From Flavobacteriaceae bacterium UBA7302 (GTDB lineage Bacteria > Bacteroidota > Bacteroidia > Flavobacteriales > Flavobacteriaceae): 64,000 nt of DNA. Under the pieces are notes generated by a model. The model made no database searches and had not been told where the DNA came from. It worked only from the letters and a program-made list of their open reading frames with translations. The DNA lies in NCBI GenBank assembly GCA_002471825.1, contig DKQS01000009.1, forward strand, positions 62,001 through 126,000. Reading direction: 5' to 3'. The translations under genes and the position numbers were made by a program. Positions 34,447 through 43,882 of the stretch are shown here, in pieces (positions within the stretch are counted from its first letter, which is position 1; every line of letters begins with the position of its first letter).

Positions 34447-35472
34447 ATGAAAACGCAACGGTTTGGCATTCCATTTTTAATACTGTCTCTTGGACTTGTT
34501 CTCTTTTTCTTATTGAACATTCGACTGGGATCCGTTGATATTCCGCTTAATGCAATTCTCAAATCTATCATCAATGATCCGTCGGTTCAAGATAGTTGGC
34601 GAATCATTGTTATGGATTTTAGAATACCCAAGGCCATCACGGCCTGCATTGCTGGAGCAGGACTGGCCATTTCAGGGTTGTTCATGCAGACCTTATTCAG
34701 AAATCCGTTGGCTGGTCCCTTTATTTTAGGTATTTCTTCCGGAGCAAGTTTGGGAGTGGCACTCTTGATTTTAGGAGCTGGAATTTTTGGCGGATTCTTA
34801 TCCGCTATGGCGATGGAATGGGCCCTGCCAATTGCCGCGAGTTTGGGAGCCTTTTTGGTGTTGTTGTCTGTGTTATTAGCTTCCAATAAAATTAAAAACA
34901 CCATGTCTATTCTAATCATCGGTTTGATGTTTAGTAGTTTCGCGGCAGCCATTATTAGCGTACTCTCCTATTTTAGCGAAGCCGATAAATTACAGCAATT
35001 CATCTTTTGGGGATTTGGAAGCTTGGCCAATCTAAGCTGGAATCAGGTACTGATTTTATCGCTAGTCTTCTTTGTAGCATTGATGTACTCCATACGATTG
35101 ATCAAACCTTTAAACAGTTTGTTACTAGGCGAAAACTATGCGAAAAGTCTAGGGATGAATACACAAGGAAATCGAACCCAAATATTGGTAATTACCAGTC
35201 TGTTTACGGGAGTCATTACCGCCTTTGTTGGTCCAATTGCTTTTATTGGCCTAGCAGTACCACATATAGCGCGACTCGTCTTTAACAGCTCCAACCATAA
35301 AGTATTATTGCCGAGTTCTGCCATTTTGGGTGCCATCATATTACTGATTTGCGATATCGTTGCTCAGTTACCGAATAACGAAATCACCCTACCCATTAAT
35401 GCAATCACCTCCATATTCGGAGCTCCAGTGGTAATTTGGTTGCTCATAAAAAAGAAGAAAATATTCATTTAA
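34447..35472 (+). CDS. FecCD/BtuC-type ABC importer permease
   Basis: A 341-residue permease with about ten transmembrane helices and family motifs RIPKAITACIAGAGLAISG (residues ~57-75), NPLAGPFILGISSGASLG (~85-102) and GPIAFIGLAVPHIAR (~254-268). The family imports ferric siderophores, haem or cobalamin. It is followed after three bases by the cognate ATPase, but no periplasmic binding protein is nearby, so the substrate is open. ATG at 34447 is preferred to a TTG overlapping rdgB. Confidence 0.92.
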   Translation: MKTQRFGIPFLILSLGLVLFFLLNIRLGSVDIPLNAILKSIINDPSVQDSWRIIVMDFRIPKAITACIAGAGLAISGLFMQTLFRNPLAGPFILGISSGASLGVALLILGAGIFGGFLSAMAMEWALPIAASLGAFLVLLSVLLASNKIKNTMSILIIGLMFSSFAAAIISVLSYFSEADKLQQFIFWGFGSLANLSWNQVLILSLVFFVALMYSIRLIKPLNSLLLGENYAKSLGMNTQGNRTQILVITSLFTGVITAFVGPIAFIGLAVPHIARLVFNSSNHKVLLPSSAILGAIILLICDIVAQLPNNEITLPINAITSIFGAPVVIWLLIKKKKIFI

Positions 35473-35475
35473 TAG

Positions 35476-36258
35476 ATGGCTAAAAAAAATATCATATCAT
35501 CTAAAAATCTTTCCATTGGATATCCAACGAAAAACAATCCTGTGGTGATTACTAGTGGTATTGATGTATCCATCTTTGAAGGTGATTTCATAGCCATTCT
35601 TGGGAAAAATGGCATTGGGAAATCAACCTTCCTAAAAACCTTAACCACCGAATTAGCTCCGATTGAAGGAAATATTCAACTTATGGAGGCCGATTTAAAT
35701 AGCTATTCTTCCAAACAACTGGCGTCTGTAATTAGTGTTGTCCTTACAGAATCTATCCCCATGAATCAATTGACGGTTCAAGAGCTAATCGCATTGGGTA
35801 GACAGCCCTATACCAACTGGATTGACAACCTATCCGAAAGGGATACAGAGGTGGTTAATAAAGCCATGATGGATACCGAAACCTTTGATTTTAAAGACAA
35901 GAAGATCTATGAATTAAGTGACGGAATGAAACAGCGGGTTCTCATTGCAAGGGCACTTGCTCAAGATACGCCGGTTATGATTTTGGATGAACCTACAGTA
36001 CATTTAGATCTATATCACACAGTTCAGATATTCAAACTTCTTAAGAAACTTGTCGAAGAACAAGGCAAAACCATCATTATCAGTTCTCATGAATTAAATC
36101 TCTCTATCAAGTTCGCCTCCAAACTAATGGTGATGAATGAGACGACTAATCATTTCGGAACCACCGTGGAACTCATCGCTGCAAAAGCTTTTGAAACCTT
36201 ATTTCCTGCAGACGGAATTTCCTTTGATTCCGAATCCCAACAATTTGTGATTAAATAG
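35476..36258 (+). CDS. ABC importer ATP-binding protein (FecE/BtuD type)
   Basis: A 260-residue ATPase with Walker A GKNGIGKST (residues ~43-51), a Q-loop region, the signature LSDGMKQRVLIARAL (~150-164; LSDGM in place of LSGGQ) and Walker B VMILDEPT. It pairs with the FecCD-type permease three bases upstream. An importer of iron chelates or cobalamin is likely; which one cannot be told from sequence. Its 3' end is followed by the M28 peptidase gene. Confidence 0.92.
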   Translation: MAKKNIISSKNLSIGYPTKNNPVVITSGIDVSIFEGDFIAILGKNGIGKSTFLKTLTTELAPIEGNIQLMEADLNSYSSKQLASVISVVLTESIPMNQLTVQELIALGRQPYTNWIDNLSERDTEVVNKAMMDTETFDFKDKKIYELSDGMKQRVLIARALAQDTPVMILDEPTVHLDLYHTVQIFKLLKKLVEEQGKTIIISSHELNLSIKFASKLMVMNETTNHFGTTVELIAAKAFETLFPADGISFDSESQQFVIK

Positions 36259-36318
36259 TCCTTTGTTTCGGGCACAAGAATTCCTATTTTTGAGTCCTTT
36301 TTAAATCGAACGAATTTT

Positions 36319-37371
36319 ATGAAAAACATCATTTACATTTTATTCGCCGGACTTCTTATTGCCTGCGGATCAAGTAAAGAAGCCACAAAAGAAGAGAATG
36401 TGGATTTAACCGTAAAGTATGCCAGTACCATAACGGCAAAAGACTTGGGGAATCACCTATTTACCTATGCCTCTGATGACTTTGAAGGTAGAGATACAGG
36501 TTCTCCAGGACAGAAAAAAGCGGTGAATTATCTAAAAGATTTTTATGTAAATCTGGGATTACCTTCTCCAATTTCAGAAGGAAATTACTTTCAAGAGATT
36601 AAAAACGAGTGGTTTGCCAAGAACTCAAGACGTGGAAGAAACTTAAAAGATTCGGAAAACGTACTTGCCTTTTTAAAAGGAACTGAAAAACCAGATGAAA
36701 TTATTGTAATCTCAGCCCACTTGGATCACGTAGGTACAAGAAACGGTAAAGTCTACAATGGTGCTGATGACGACGGTTCAGGAACTGTTGCATTGTTAGA
36801 GATTGCAGAAGCATTTAAAAAAGCAGCTGATGCCGGGCACGGTCCGAAACGATCCATCTTATTTCTTCACGTAACTGGCGAAGAAAGAGGTCTTTTAGGT
36901 TCTAAATACTACACAGAGAATCCAATTTTCCCATTGGCCAACACAGTTTGTAACTTGAATATCGACATGATTGGAAGAATTGATCAAAGAAACAAAGAGA
37001 CTCCCAATTATGTGTATTTGATTGGTTCGGATAAGTTAAGTACCGAATTGCACGAACTTTCTGAGGCAGTGAATAAAAAGTACATGAATATTAAATTGGA
37101 CTACAAGTACAATGATGAGAATGATCCAAATCGATTCTATTATCGTTCTGATCACTACAATTTTGCAAAGCACAATATTCCGATTATATTTTATTTTAAC
37201 GGTACGCATGTAGACTATCATCAGCATACAGATACGCCAGACAAGATCTACTACGAGTTGATGAGAAATAGAGCGCAGTTGGTATTCCACACGGCTTGGG
37301 AAGTAGCCAATCGCGAAGGACGAATTGTTGCTGACAAGGCCAAGCCTTTGAATAAGAAGACAACAAAATAG
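36319..37371 (+). CDS. M28-family metallopeptidase lipoprotein
   Basis: A 350-residue exported aminopeptidase-like protein. The N-terminus has a lipoprotein signal with LLIACGSS (lipidated Cys near residue 16). Co-catalytic zinc ligands are visible in SAHLDHVG (His), NGADDDGSG (Asp), TGEERGLLGS (Glu pair), LNIDMIGR (Asp) and a C-terminal HVDYHQHTDTPDK His. It probably sits in the outer membrane or periplasm cleaving peptides. A bidirectional terminator follows. Confidence 0.92.
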   Translation: MKNIIYILFAGLLIACGSSKEATKEENVDLTVKYASTITAKDLGNHLFTYASDDFEGRDTGSPGQKKAVNYLKDFYVNLGLPSPISEGNYFQEIKNEWFAKNSRRGRNLKDSENVLAFLKGTEKPDEIIVISAHLDHVGTRNGKVYNGADDDGSGTVALLEIAEAFKKAADAGHGPKRSILFLHVTGEERGLLGSKYYTENPIFPLANTVCNLNIDMIGRIDQRNKETPNYVYLIGSDKLSTELHELSEAVNKKYMNIKLDYKYNDENDPNRFYYRSDHYNFAKHNIPIIFYFNGTHVDYHQHTDTPDKIYYELMRNRAQLVFHTAWEVANREGRIVADKAKPLNKKTTK

Positions 37372-37394
37372 TTTTTAAAAAAACAAGACAATAA

Positions 37395-37424
37395 AAAAAT
37401 GCGAGCCTGACGGCTCGCATTTTT
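37395..37424. terminator. Bidirectional terminator between M28 peptidase and msrA
   Basis: AAAAATGCGAGCC/GGCTCGCATTTTT forms a 13-base stem with a TGAC loop, flanked by A- and T-runs, between convergent genes. Confidence 0.93.
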
Positions 37425-37429
37425 ATTTC

Positions 37430-38077
37430 TTAATGTTTAGCTTCCTCTTTGAGGAGCTGTGGAAATTTCTTTTTGAATCGATTTAATCTCGGAATCGATA
37501 CATTTCTAACATAACCGTTATTCGGATTTCGTTTTTCAAAATCCTGATGGTATTCTTCAGCCTTATAAAACTTTTCAATTTTTGCAACCTGAGTAGCAAT
37601 TTTTCCAGCATACACCTCTTTGTTTAAGCTAGCTATGGTTTTTGTGATAATTACTTTCTCAGAATCATTACTGTAAAAGGCAATAGAACGGTATTGGGTT
37701 CCGTAATCTGGATGTTGTCCATTTACGGTTGTAGGATCATGAGATCCAAAGAAAACATCTACTAAGGTCTGAAAAGAAACTTCATCGGGGTTGTAATAAA
37801 CGGCAACTGTTTCAGCATGACCTGTTTTTCCGGTTCCGATAGTTTGATAGGTCGGATTTTTTGTGAACCCTCCTGCATAGCCAGAAACAGCCTCCTCTAC
37901 TCCTTTAACACTTTCAAAAATCGCCTCCACACACCAAAAACAGCCACTTGCAAAATAAGCAACTTTGGTTTTCGCACTTGGTACATAGGACTCCTTCACA
38001 CTCATTTCTTGCTTTTTCGAATATCCATTACATGCAATGAATAGGGCAAAAAAGAAAGTTAATACTACTGATTTCAT
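37430..38077 (-). CDS. msrA: Peptide methionine sulfoxide reductase MsrA, exported lipoprotein form
   Basis: A 215-residue protein reducing methionine-S-sulfoxide in proteins. The catalytic motif GCFWC is at residues 45-49 (nucleophile C46), with SGYAGGFTKNPTY and HAETVAVYYNPDEVS following. The N-terminus is a lipoprotein signal (FFFALFIACNG, Cys near residue 16), so it repairs envelope proteins. Two copies of a TTCTTAAGAA palindrome lie in the divergent region upstream. Confidence 0.95.
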   Translation of the reverse strand: MKSVVLTFFFALFIACNGYSKKQEMSVKESYVPSAKTKVAYFASGCFWCVEAIFESVKGVEEAVSGYAGGFTKNPTYQTIGTGKTGHAETVAVYYNPDEVSFQTLVDVFFGSHDPTTVNGQHPDYGTQYRSIAFYSNDSEKVIITKTIASLNKEVYAGKIATQVAKIEKFYKAEEYHQDFEKRNPNNGYVRNVSIPRLNRFKKKFPQLLKEEAKH

Positions 38078-38222
38078 TGGTTTTATATTTTGTTCTTACC
38101 TATTTGCAACAAAGTTCTTAAGAATAGGACTTCATTTTTACTTGATCTTATTGTTATTGTCGATAACTTCATAAAGAACCTACAATTTGTTAGCAACTTT
38201 AGGATTTTCTTAAGAAAGCTGG

Positions 38223-38253
38223 TTGTAGAAATCCATATCAATAAGTACATTTG
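38223..38253 (+). promoter_or_regulatory. dnaX promoter (TTG-N20-TACATTTG)
   Basis: TTG at 38223-38225 and TACATTTG at 38246-38253 are 20 bases apart, close to the Bacteroidota -33/-7 consensus. The TTG codon at 38251 lies inside the box, so the start 27 bases further down is preferred. Confidence 0.65.
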
Positions 38254-38277
38254 TTAAGGACCAAAAAACAAATAAAC

Positions 38278-39978
38278 TTGGAGCATTTTATCGTTTCTGC
38301 ACGAAAATATAGACCTCAAAACTTTGAGGATGTAGTTGGGCAAGAAGCCATTACAAATACCTTATTAAATGCTATCAATAACGACCATTTAGCACAAGCA
38401 CTGCTCTTTACGGGTCCTAGAGGAGTTGGAAAAACTTCTTGTGCTCGCATATTGGCCAAGAAAATAAACCAAGAAGATCAAGCCGACGGAACCGAATCTG
38501 ACTTTGCCTTCAATATTTTCGAATTGGATGCTGCCTCGAACAATTCAGTAGATGACATTCGAAGTCTAACGGATCAAGTTCGGATTCCGCCACAAACGGG
38601 TTCTTATAAGGTGTACATCATCGATGAGGTACACATGTTGTCTCAAGCGGCATTCAATGCCTTTCTGAAAACTTTAGAAGAGCCTCCTGCACATGCTATC
38701 TTCATCTTGGCTACTACTGAAAAACATAAGATCATTCCGACAATTCTATCGCGATGTCAAATTTTTGATTTCAATAGAATTCGTGTAATCGACATCAAAA
38801 ACTACCTCAAACGAATCTGCGAAAAGGAAAACATAACGGCAGAAGACGATGCCTTGCATGTGATTGCTCAAAAAGCGGATGGTGCCATGCGTGATGCGCT
38901 TTCCATTTTTGATCGGGTTGTTAGTTTTTCAGGAAACGAAGTAACCTTGGAAGCAGTGACCAAGAACTTAAATGTTTTGGATTATGACACCTATTTTAAG
39001 ATGTCAGAACTATTGCTTGAGAACAAAATTCCAGAAATCTTAAACCTATTTGATTCCATTTTAGGTAAAGGATTTGAGGGTCATCACTTTATCAATGGAT
39101 TGGCTAGTCATTTTAGAGACTTATTGGTAGCGAAAGATCAAAAAACAGTAGAATTACTCGAAGTTGGAGATAGTGCGAAGAAGAAGTATCTACAGCAAGC
39201 CACCAAAGCTGGTATTCCATTTTTAATGCAAGCCATTGAAGTGGCAAATTCTTGTGATTTGAACTATAAATCCAGTAAGAATCAACGATTGCTCGTAGAA
39301 CTTGCCTTGATGCAAATAGGATCCATCACCTTTGATGGTGAAAAAAAAAAGTCTAAGTCCTACATAATTCCAGCTACTTTCTTCCAGACGACTTACGTTC
39401 CAAAGAAAAAGAAAGAACAACCGGTAGTTGAGGCTCCAAAACCTTCAGTTCAGCCCCAACCTGCACCAACAGCTGTGGTTGATAAGCCCAAAAAAGCTCC
39501 AGTTCTAAAAACAGTTTCGAGACGAAAAAATTCCTTGACACTGAAAAGTGTTCTTGAAAAGAAAAAGGACGATTCCAAAAAAACGGAGGAAATCAATTAC
39601 GATAATTATCCGAAGGATGTATTTGCGGAGAAGAAAATGCAAACGCTTTGGATAGAGTACTATCAGCAACTCCAAAAGAAGGGAGAAAAAAGTATGGCTT
39701 CGATTCTCGAAATGCAATTACCGAAACTGGGTGAAAATTTTACCCTACACCTCTCCTTACCAGGAAAGCTCATGAAAGAGCAGCTCGAAAAAGAGCAGCC
39801 CAAATTGTTAGGTTTCTTAAAAAAGGAATTGAATAATTACGGAATCAAACTGGATATTAAGGTAGATAAAACCATCAAGCAGAAAATTGCCTATACCAAT
39901 CGTGAAAAATTCGATGAATTAAAGAGTAAAAATCCGTTGCTTGAAAAACTTCGTCAGACTTTCGAACTCGACTTGTAA
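38278..39978 (+). CDS. dnaX: DNA polymerase III subunit gamma/tau
   Basis: A 566-residue clamp-loader ATPase. Walker A GPRGVGKTS (residues ~39-47), DEVHMLS Walker B region, sensor LATTEKHKIIPTILSRCQ and the C-terminal tau-like region after a Pro/Lys-rich linker (~380-440) are present. Start TTG gives MEHFIVSARKYRPQNF, the expected N-terminus. The four-Cys zinc module usual after Walker A is absent; the segment reads AKKINQEDQADGTESDFAF instead. Its end overlaps the convergent antiporter gene by 25 bases. Confidence 0.94.
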   Translation: MEHFIVSARKYRPQNFEDVVGQEAITNTLLNAINNDHLAQALLFTGPRGVGKTSCARILAKKINQEDQADGTESDFAFNIFELDAASNNSVDDIRSLTDQVRIPPQTGSYKVYIIDEVHMLSQAAFNAFLKTLEEPPAHAIFILATTEKHKIIPTILSRCQIFDFNRIRVIDIKNYLKRICEKENITAEDDALHVIAQKADGAMRDALSIFDRVVSFSGNEVTLEAVTKNLNVLDYDTYFKMSELLLENKIPEILNLFDSILGKGFEGHHFINGLASHFRDLLVAKDQKTVELLEVGDSAKKKYLQQATKAGIPFLMQAIEVANSCDLNYKSSKNQRLLVELALMQIGSITFDGEKKKSKSYIIPATFFQTTYVPKKKKEQPVVEAPKPSVQPQPAPTAVVDKPKKAPVLKTVSRRKNSLTLKSVLEKKKDDSKKTEEINYDNYPKDVFAEKKMQTLWIEYYQQLQKKGEKSMASILEMQLPKLGENFTLHLSLPGKLMKEQLEKEQPKLLGFLKKELNNYGIKLDIKVDKTIKQKIAYTNREKFDELKSKNPLLEKLRQTFELDL

Positions 39979-41798
39979 GAATCGCCAATACTTTTTCCTA
40001 AGTACGCTAAGGTAATGTTCTCCTTCGGCTCATTGGCTTTTTCAAACTCAGCCACCAAGTAAATGGACTTTCCTTTCTCAATAAATAATGGAATTGATTT
40101 TTCCTCTTTACTCAAGATTTCAAGGATATTGTTGTACTCCGTTTCATTTTCGATTTTAGTGGTCAATATCTCAGGATTCTCTCGGTAAGCTTCGGATAAA
40201 TTGATGTAATCATCTTGAGGGGTAAAAAAGCCTTCTCGATCCTTTGGTGTCGCATTGATCAATTCTTTGGAAGTCGCGAGTTTATAAGCCCCGTGTTCTC
40301 CAAAATCATGCGAGAAACGTTGCAGTGCATGTTGGTTAACTGCATCCGATCCAGTAATGGCCAACAAGTATCCAACATCGTTCAATTCAATGTTATCTGT
40401 TAGTTCGTCATCATACACATTGACTCTCAATGCCTCTAAATCGGCATCCAAAGCCTGTTGAATGAAGTGCTGGTTACTATCGATCAGAATGACCCTTTTG
40501 CCTTTATCTTTCAAATAAGAAGCTATTAATCGGGCTGGATTCGATGCTCCTACAAACATAATAGCATCGGAGCTTTTCAAGAAAACACCTACCAACTTGG
40601 CAAAAAATCTAGCGGTAGTGGCGTTTAATAATACTGTTCCTAGCACAATCATAAATACCAACGGTGTGATGTATTCTGCTCCCGGCACACCATCCTTCAG
40701 TAATTTCCCTCCAAAAAGGGAAGCAATACCGGCTGCTACAATACCTCGAGGTCCTACCCAACTAATGAAGAGCTTTTCATTAAATTTCAATTTCGATTTG
40801 GTGGTACTTAAAAAGACTGCCAAAGGTCGAATGATAAAAACCACACAGGCAAACAATGCTGCTGTTTTCCATGAATACAATAGCATCAACTCTTTGTAAT
40901 CGATGTTGGCTGCTAGTAGAATGAATAAGATGGATATCAATAATACGCTCAATGACTCCTTGAAATACAAAAGTTCTTTGATATTCTTCAACTGGCTATT
41001 TCCAAGAACCATTCCCATCACCACAACGGCCAATAAACCGGATTCGTGAGCAAAGATGTCTGATTCTACATACACTAATAAAACGGTTGATAAGGAAACC
41101 ACATTCAACAAATAATGCGGAATCAGTTTTTTATTGATAGCAAAAGCAAGGGCATGGGCAAAAGTAAATCCGAAAGTTGTACCGAATAATATGATCTTTC
41201 CAAACTCAATCAATGCTGTTTTGGTAAAACCACTATCACCACCAACACTAATGAACTCAAACACTAATACGGCGACCAATGCACCGATAGGATCAATTAG
41301 AATTCCCTCCCACTTTAGAACCGCAGAGACATCCTTTTTCAATGGAATGTTTCTTAAAATTGGAGTGATTACCGTTGGTCCAGTAACAATGATTAAGGCC
41401 GAGAATAACAAGGAAATCTGCCATGACAATCCGAAGATGAAATGAGCCACAACACCTGCAGCCAAAAAGGTAATGGCTGCCCCAAGCGTAATCAATTTGG
41501 TAATTACGGGACCTAAATTTTTAATCTCATTCCGTTTTAGGGTCAATCCGCCCTCAAAGAGAATAATACTAATGGCAAGGGATACGAAAGAATAGAGTCC
41601 GTCTCCTGGAAATAACCCTTTTTGACCATTCCATATGGGTTCAATCCATTTGGTACCGTCTTCGCTCAAAAAGGTTGCGGCAACGGGCCCTACTAACAAA
41701 CCGATTAGAATCAGTGGTAGGATAGCTGGAATTTTTAACTTCCAAGCAACCCATTGGGCTAAGATTCCAAATATGATAATTCCGGCTAGTTCTAACAT
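39954..41798 (-). CDS. CPA1-type cation/proton antiporter with C-terminal TrkA-N domain
   Basis: A 614-residue membrane protein with about 12 transmembrane helices (residues 1-395) resembling NhaP/KefB-type antiporters, including LWKWEGILIDPIGAL-like core (VLKWEGILIDPIGALVAVLV, ~165-184) and SWVGPRGIVAAGIASL. A Rossmann TrkA-N domain follows (~410-530; IMFVGASNPARLIASYLKDKG), suggesting nucleotide or NAD regulation. The likely role is Na+ or K+/H+ exchange for pH and salt homeostasis. Confidence 0.88.
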   Translation of the reverse strand: MLELAGIIIFGILAQWVAWKLKIPAILPLILIGLLVGPVAATFLSEDGTKWIEPIWNGQKGLFPGDGLYSFVSLAISIILFEGGLTLKRNEIKNLGPVITKLITLGAAITFLAAGVVAHFIFGLSWQISLLFSALIIVTGPTVITPILRNIPLKKDVSAVLKWEGILIDPIGALVAVLVFEFISVGGDSGFTKTALIEFGKIILFGTTFGFTFAHALAFAINKKLIPHYLLNVVSLSTVLLVYVESDIFAHESGLLAVVVMGMVLGNSQLKNIKELLYFKESLSVLLISILFILLAANIDYKELMLLYSWKTAALFACVVFIIRPLAVFLSTTKSKLKFNEKLFISWVGPRGIVAAGIASLFGGKLLKDGVPGAEYITPLVFMIVLGTVLLNATTARFFAKLVGVFLKSSDAIMFVGASNPARLIASYLKDKGKRVILIDSNQHFIQQALDADLEALRVNVYDDELTDNIELNDVGYLLAITGSDAVNQHALQRFSHDFGEHGAYKLATSKELINATPKDREGFFTPQDDYINLSEAYRENPEILTTKIENETEYNNILEILSKEEKSIPLFIEKGKSIYLVAEFEKANEPKENITLAYLGKSIGDSYKSSSKV

Positions 41799-41865
41799 AA
41801 TTCGTAAAAAGACGAAGTTAACAAAAAAGAGATAAGAAGCAAGGTTAACAAAATTTTAAAATGGT

Positions 41866-41873
41866 TAATTTTG
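41866..41873 (+). promoter_or_regulatory. miaE -7 promoter box
   Basis: TAATTTTG matches TAnnTTTG and lies 14 bases before the ATG at 41888. An in-frame ATG at 41861 is upstream of the box and so is excluded. Confidence 0.55.
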
Positions 41874-41887
41874 CCCAAAAGATTCAC

Positions 41888-42469
41888 ATGTTAGGACTTC
41901 AATTTGACACACCGACTTCTTGGGCTGAAATCGCCAAAGACAACTTGCAACAAATTCTTACAGATCACGCCTTCTTAGAGCAAAAAGCAGCATCCAATGC
42001 GGTATCATTGATCATCAACTATTCTGAAGAAACTGAGTTGGTAAAAGAGATGAGTGATATTGCCATTGAAGAAATGCAACACTTTAAAATGGTGCATTCT
42101 CTAATGGTAAAACGAGGTATGGTTTTGGGTAGAGAACAACGAAACGATTATGCCATCAAACTTCAAAAGTTCTTTCCAAAAACCAATGATCGTACTGATG
42201 CTCTTGTGAAGCGTTTGTTGGTAGCCGCACTCATTGAGGCAAGAAGTTGCGAACGTTTCAAAGTATTTTCTGAAAATATGGAAGACGAGCAACTCAGAAC
42301 CTTTTACAAAAATCTAATGATTTCTGAAGCCAATCACTATACCACCTTTTTAGGCTTGGCTCGAAAATACCAGGATCGAGAAATTGTGGATGAAAAATGG
42401 AAATCCCTTCTTGCTTATGAGTCAGAATTGATGAAAGAAAGAGGAAATTTGGCCAAAATACACGGTTAA
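41888..42469 (+). CDS. miaE: tRNA-(ms2io6A37) hydroxylase-like protein MiaE
   Basis: A 193-residue di-iron four-helix-bundle protein. Iron ligands are visible as DHAFLEQKAA (residues ~30-39), AIEEMQHFKMVH (E-x-x-H, ~65-76), LIEARSCERF (~116-125) and SEANHYTTF (E-x-x-H). The family hydroxylates the isopentenyl group of modified A37 in tRNA. Start choice rests on the -7 box position. A DUF4268 gene follows after 14 bases. Confidence 0.92.
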   Translation: MLGLQFDTPTSWAEIAKDNLQQILTDHAFLEQKAASNAVSLIINYSEETELVKEMSDIAIEEMQHFKMVHSLMVKRGMVLGREQRNDYAIKLQKFFPKTNDRTDALVKRLLVAALIEARSCERFKVFSENMEDEQLRTFYKNLMISEANHYTTFLGLARKYQDREIVDEKWKSLLAYESELMKERGNLAKIHG

Positions 42470-42483
42470 TCTGCGTCGATTTT

Positions 42484-42924
42484 ATGTTCTCTAAAGCCGA
42501 ATCTGCTCAACTTAGACAAGAGTTCTGGACCAGTTTTGGAAAGTCTTTTCCTAGAAAGTGGATTTTATACAATACCAAAATCAAAGGCTTGTCCTTTAAG
42601 TTCTATGCGGATAATAAAAAGGCCATGATTGTCCTTGATATAGAACATCGCGACGAAATAATTTCTGAGATTTTATTCGAGCAATTGGAGTCTCTCAAAT
42701 CAATTTTGGAGAATGAATACTTGCCCGAAATTATTTTCAATAAGGAGTACTTTTTAGAGAACGGAAAGAAAATTTCTAGAATTTATCTGAATCACACTGA
42801 GAAATTCAGCATTCACAACAAAAATACCTGGCGAAGCTGTTACGAGTTTTTCAACGAAAACATGACTAAGTTTGAAATGTTCTTCTTGGAATTCGAAGAT
42901 TACATCCGACAAGCCTTATCATAA
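42484..42924 (+). CDS. DUF4268 domain protein
   Basis: A 146-residue soluble protein with the DUF4268 pattern LRQEFWTSFGKSFPRKWILY and W(R)SCYEFFNENMTKFEMFF near the C-terminus. The fold is restriction-endonuclease-like in some relatives, but no catalytic D-ExK motif stands out here. It follows miaE on the same strand and is convergent with a DUF4870 gene. Function unknown. Confidence 0.82.
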   Translation: MFSKAESAQLRQEFWTSFGKSFPRKWILYNTKIKGLSFKFYADNKKAMIVLDIEHRDEIISEILFEQLESLKSILENEYLPEIIFNKEYFLENGKKISRIYLNHTEKFSIHNKNTWRSCYEFFNENMTKFEMFFLEFEDYIRQALS

Positions 42925-42928
42925 ATCC

Positions 42929-43267
42929 TTACTGAATAAAACTGTAGGAAAAAGGGTAGCTTGGTGGCAGGTTATAGCTCGCACGAATGGCATTCCGAAT
43001 CGGGAAAATCAAATAGAAAAAGGCCAATACTATGATTCCTAACAAACCAATTCCGAAGAATAAAATAAGCGGTATACAAATTAGAATATAGATAAACATG
43101 GAGATTCTAAAATTCAGAATTGCCTTTCCATGCATATCCATACCAATAATTTCATCCCTTTTTGACAACCAGATAATCAAAGGCACAATGAATCCGCCGA
43201 TTCCGGTTACAAAATCCAATAATTGACTTAAATGGGTAAGTATTAATAGTTGTTTGTCTTCTCTCAT
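42929..43267 (-). CDS. DUF4870/Tic20-like membrane protein (copy 1)
   Basis: A 112-residue protein with three to four transmembrane helices and the DUF4870 pattern LILTHLSQLLDFVTGIGGFIVPLI near the N-terminus, then KAILNFRISMFIYIL. It is a paralogue of the next gene upstream, lying in the same direction with a 95-base gap, evidently from tandem duplication. Function unknown. Confidence 0.85.
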   Translation of the reverse strand: MREDKQLLILTHLSQLLDFVTGIGGFIVPLIIWLSKRDEIIGMDMHGKAILNFRISMFIYILICIPLILFFGIGLLGIIVLAFFYLIFPIRNAIRASYNLPPSYPFSYSFIQ

Positions 43268-43362
43268 GGTAAGTTGATTCGTTAGTTGTGTAAAATAAAA
43301 AAGGGAAATTCCAACCTCATCTCCAGCTGAAACCTCCCTAGCAAATGCTTTTTCTTTTTCGT

Positions 43363-43698
43363 TTATAATATCTTTAATGCAAGAGGATAACTGGTTTCTT
43401 GTCCATTATTTGCCCGGATAGCATTCAAAATCGGAAATACCAAATACAGAATACTGATGATGAGTAGTCCGATGAAACCAACTCCGAAGATTAACAAAGG
43501 CAAACACAGCACAATGTAGATGAACATGGAGATTCTAAAATTTAGAATTTGTCTCGCTTGATCATCCAAATTCAATACCTCATCACGTTTGAAGAGCCAA
43601 ATCACCAAAGGCACCACAAAACCACCGATACCAGATACCAAATCAAGTAACTGACTTAAATGGGTTGCTGCCAATAATTTTCTGTCTTCTTTTAACAT
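43363..43698 (-). CDS. DUF4870/Tic20-like membrane protein (copy 2)
   Basis: A 111-residue paralogue of the neighbouring DUF4870 protein: LLAATHLSQLLDLVSGIGGF, then RQILNFRISMFIYIVLCLPLL, with the same helix order. ATG at 43698 (MLKEDRKLL) aligns with the other copy's MREDKQLL; a longer upstream frame adds 29 residues not found in the paralogue. The pair may form a heteromeric membrane complex, which is speculative. Confidence 0.85.
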   Translation of the reverse strand: MLKEDRKLLAATHLSQLLDLVSGIGGFVVPLVIWLFKRDEVLNLDDQARQILNFRISMFIYIVLCLPLLIFGVGFIGLLIISILYLVFPILNAIRANNGQETSYPLALKIL

Positions 43699-43882
43699 GA
43701 TGAATAAACTACATATATATGACGACCAAAGCGTCCACATGTTACAAAAACCTTTTAAATTATTGAATTCGTAATTTTTTAACATTTATTAACAATTTTG
43801 ATTACGAAAAAGTTAAGAATCGTTAAATACTTGCAATTTTCCTTTATATCTATATCTTGTTATAGAACACTAAAAACAACAA

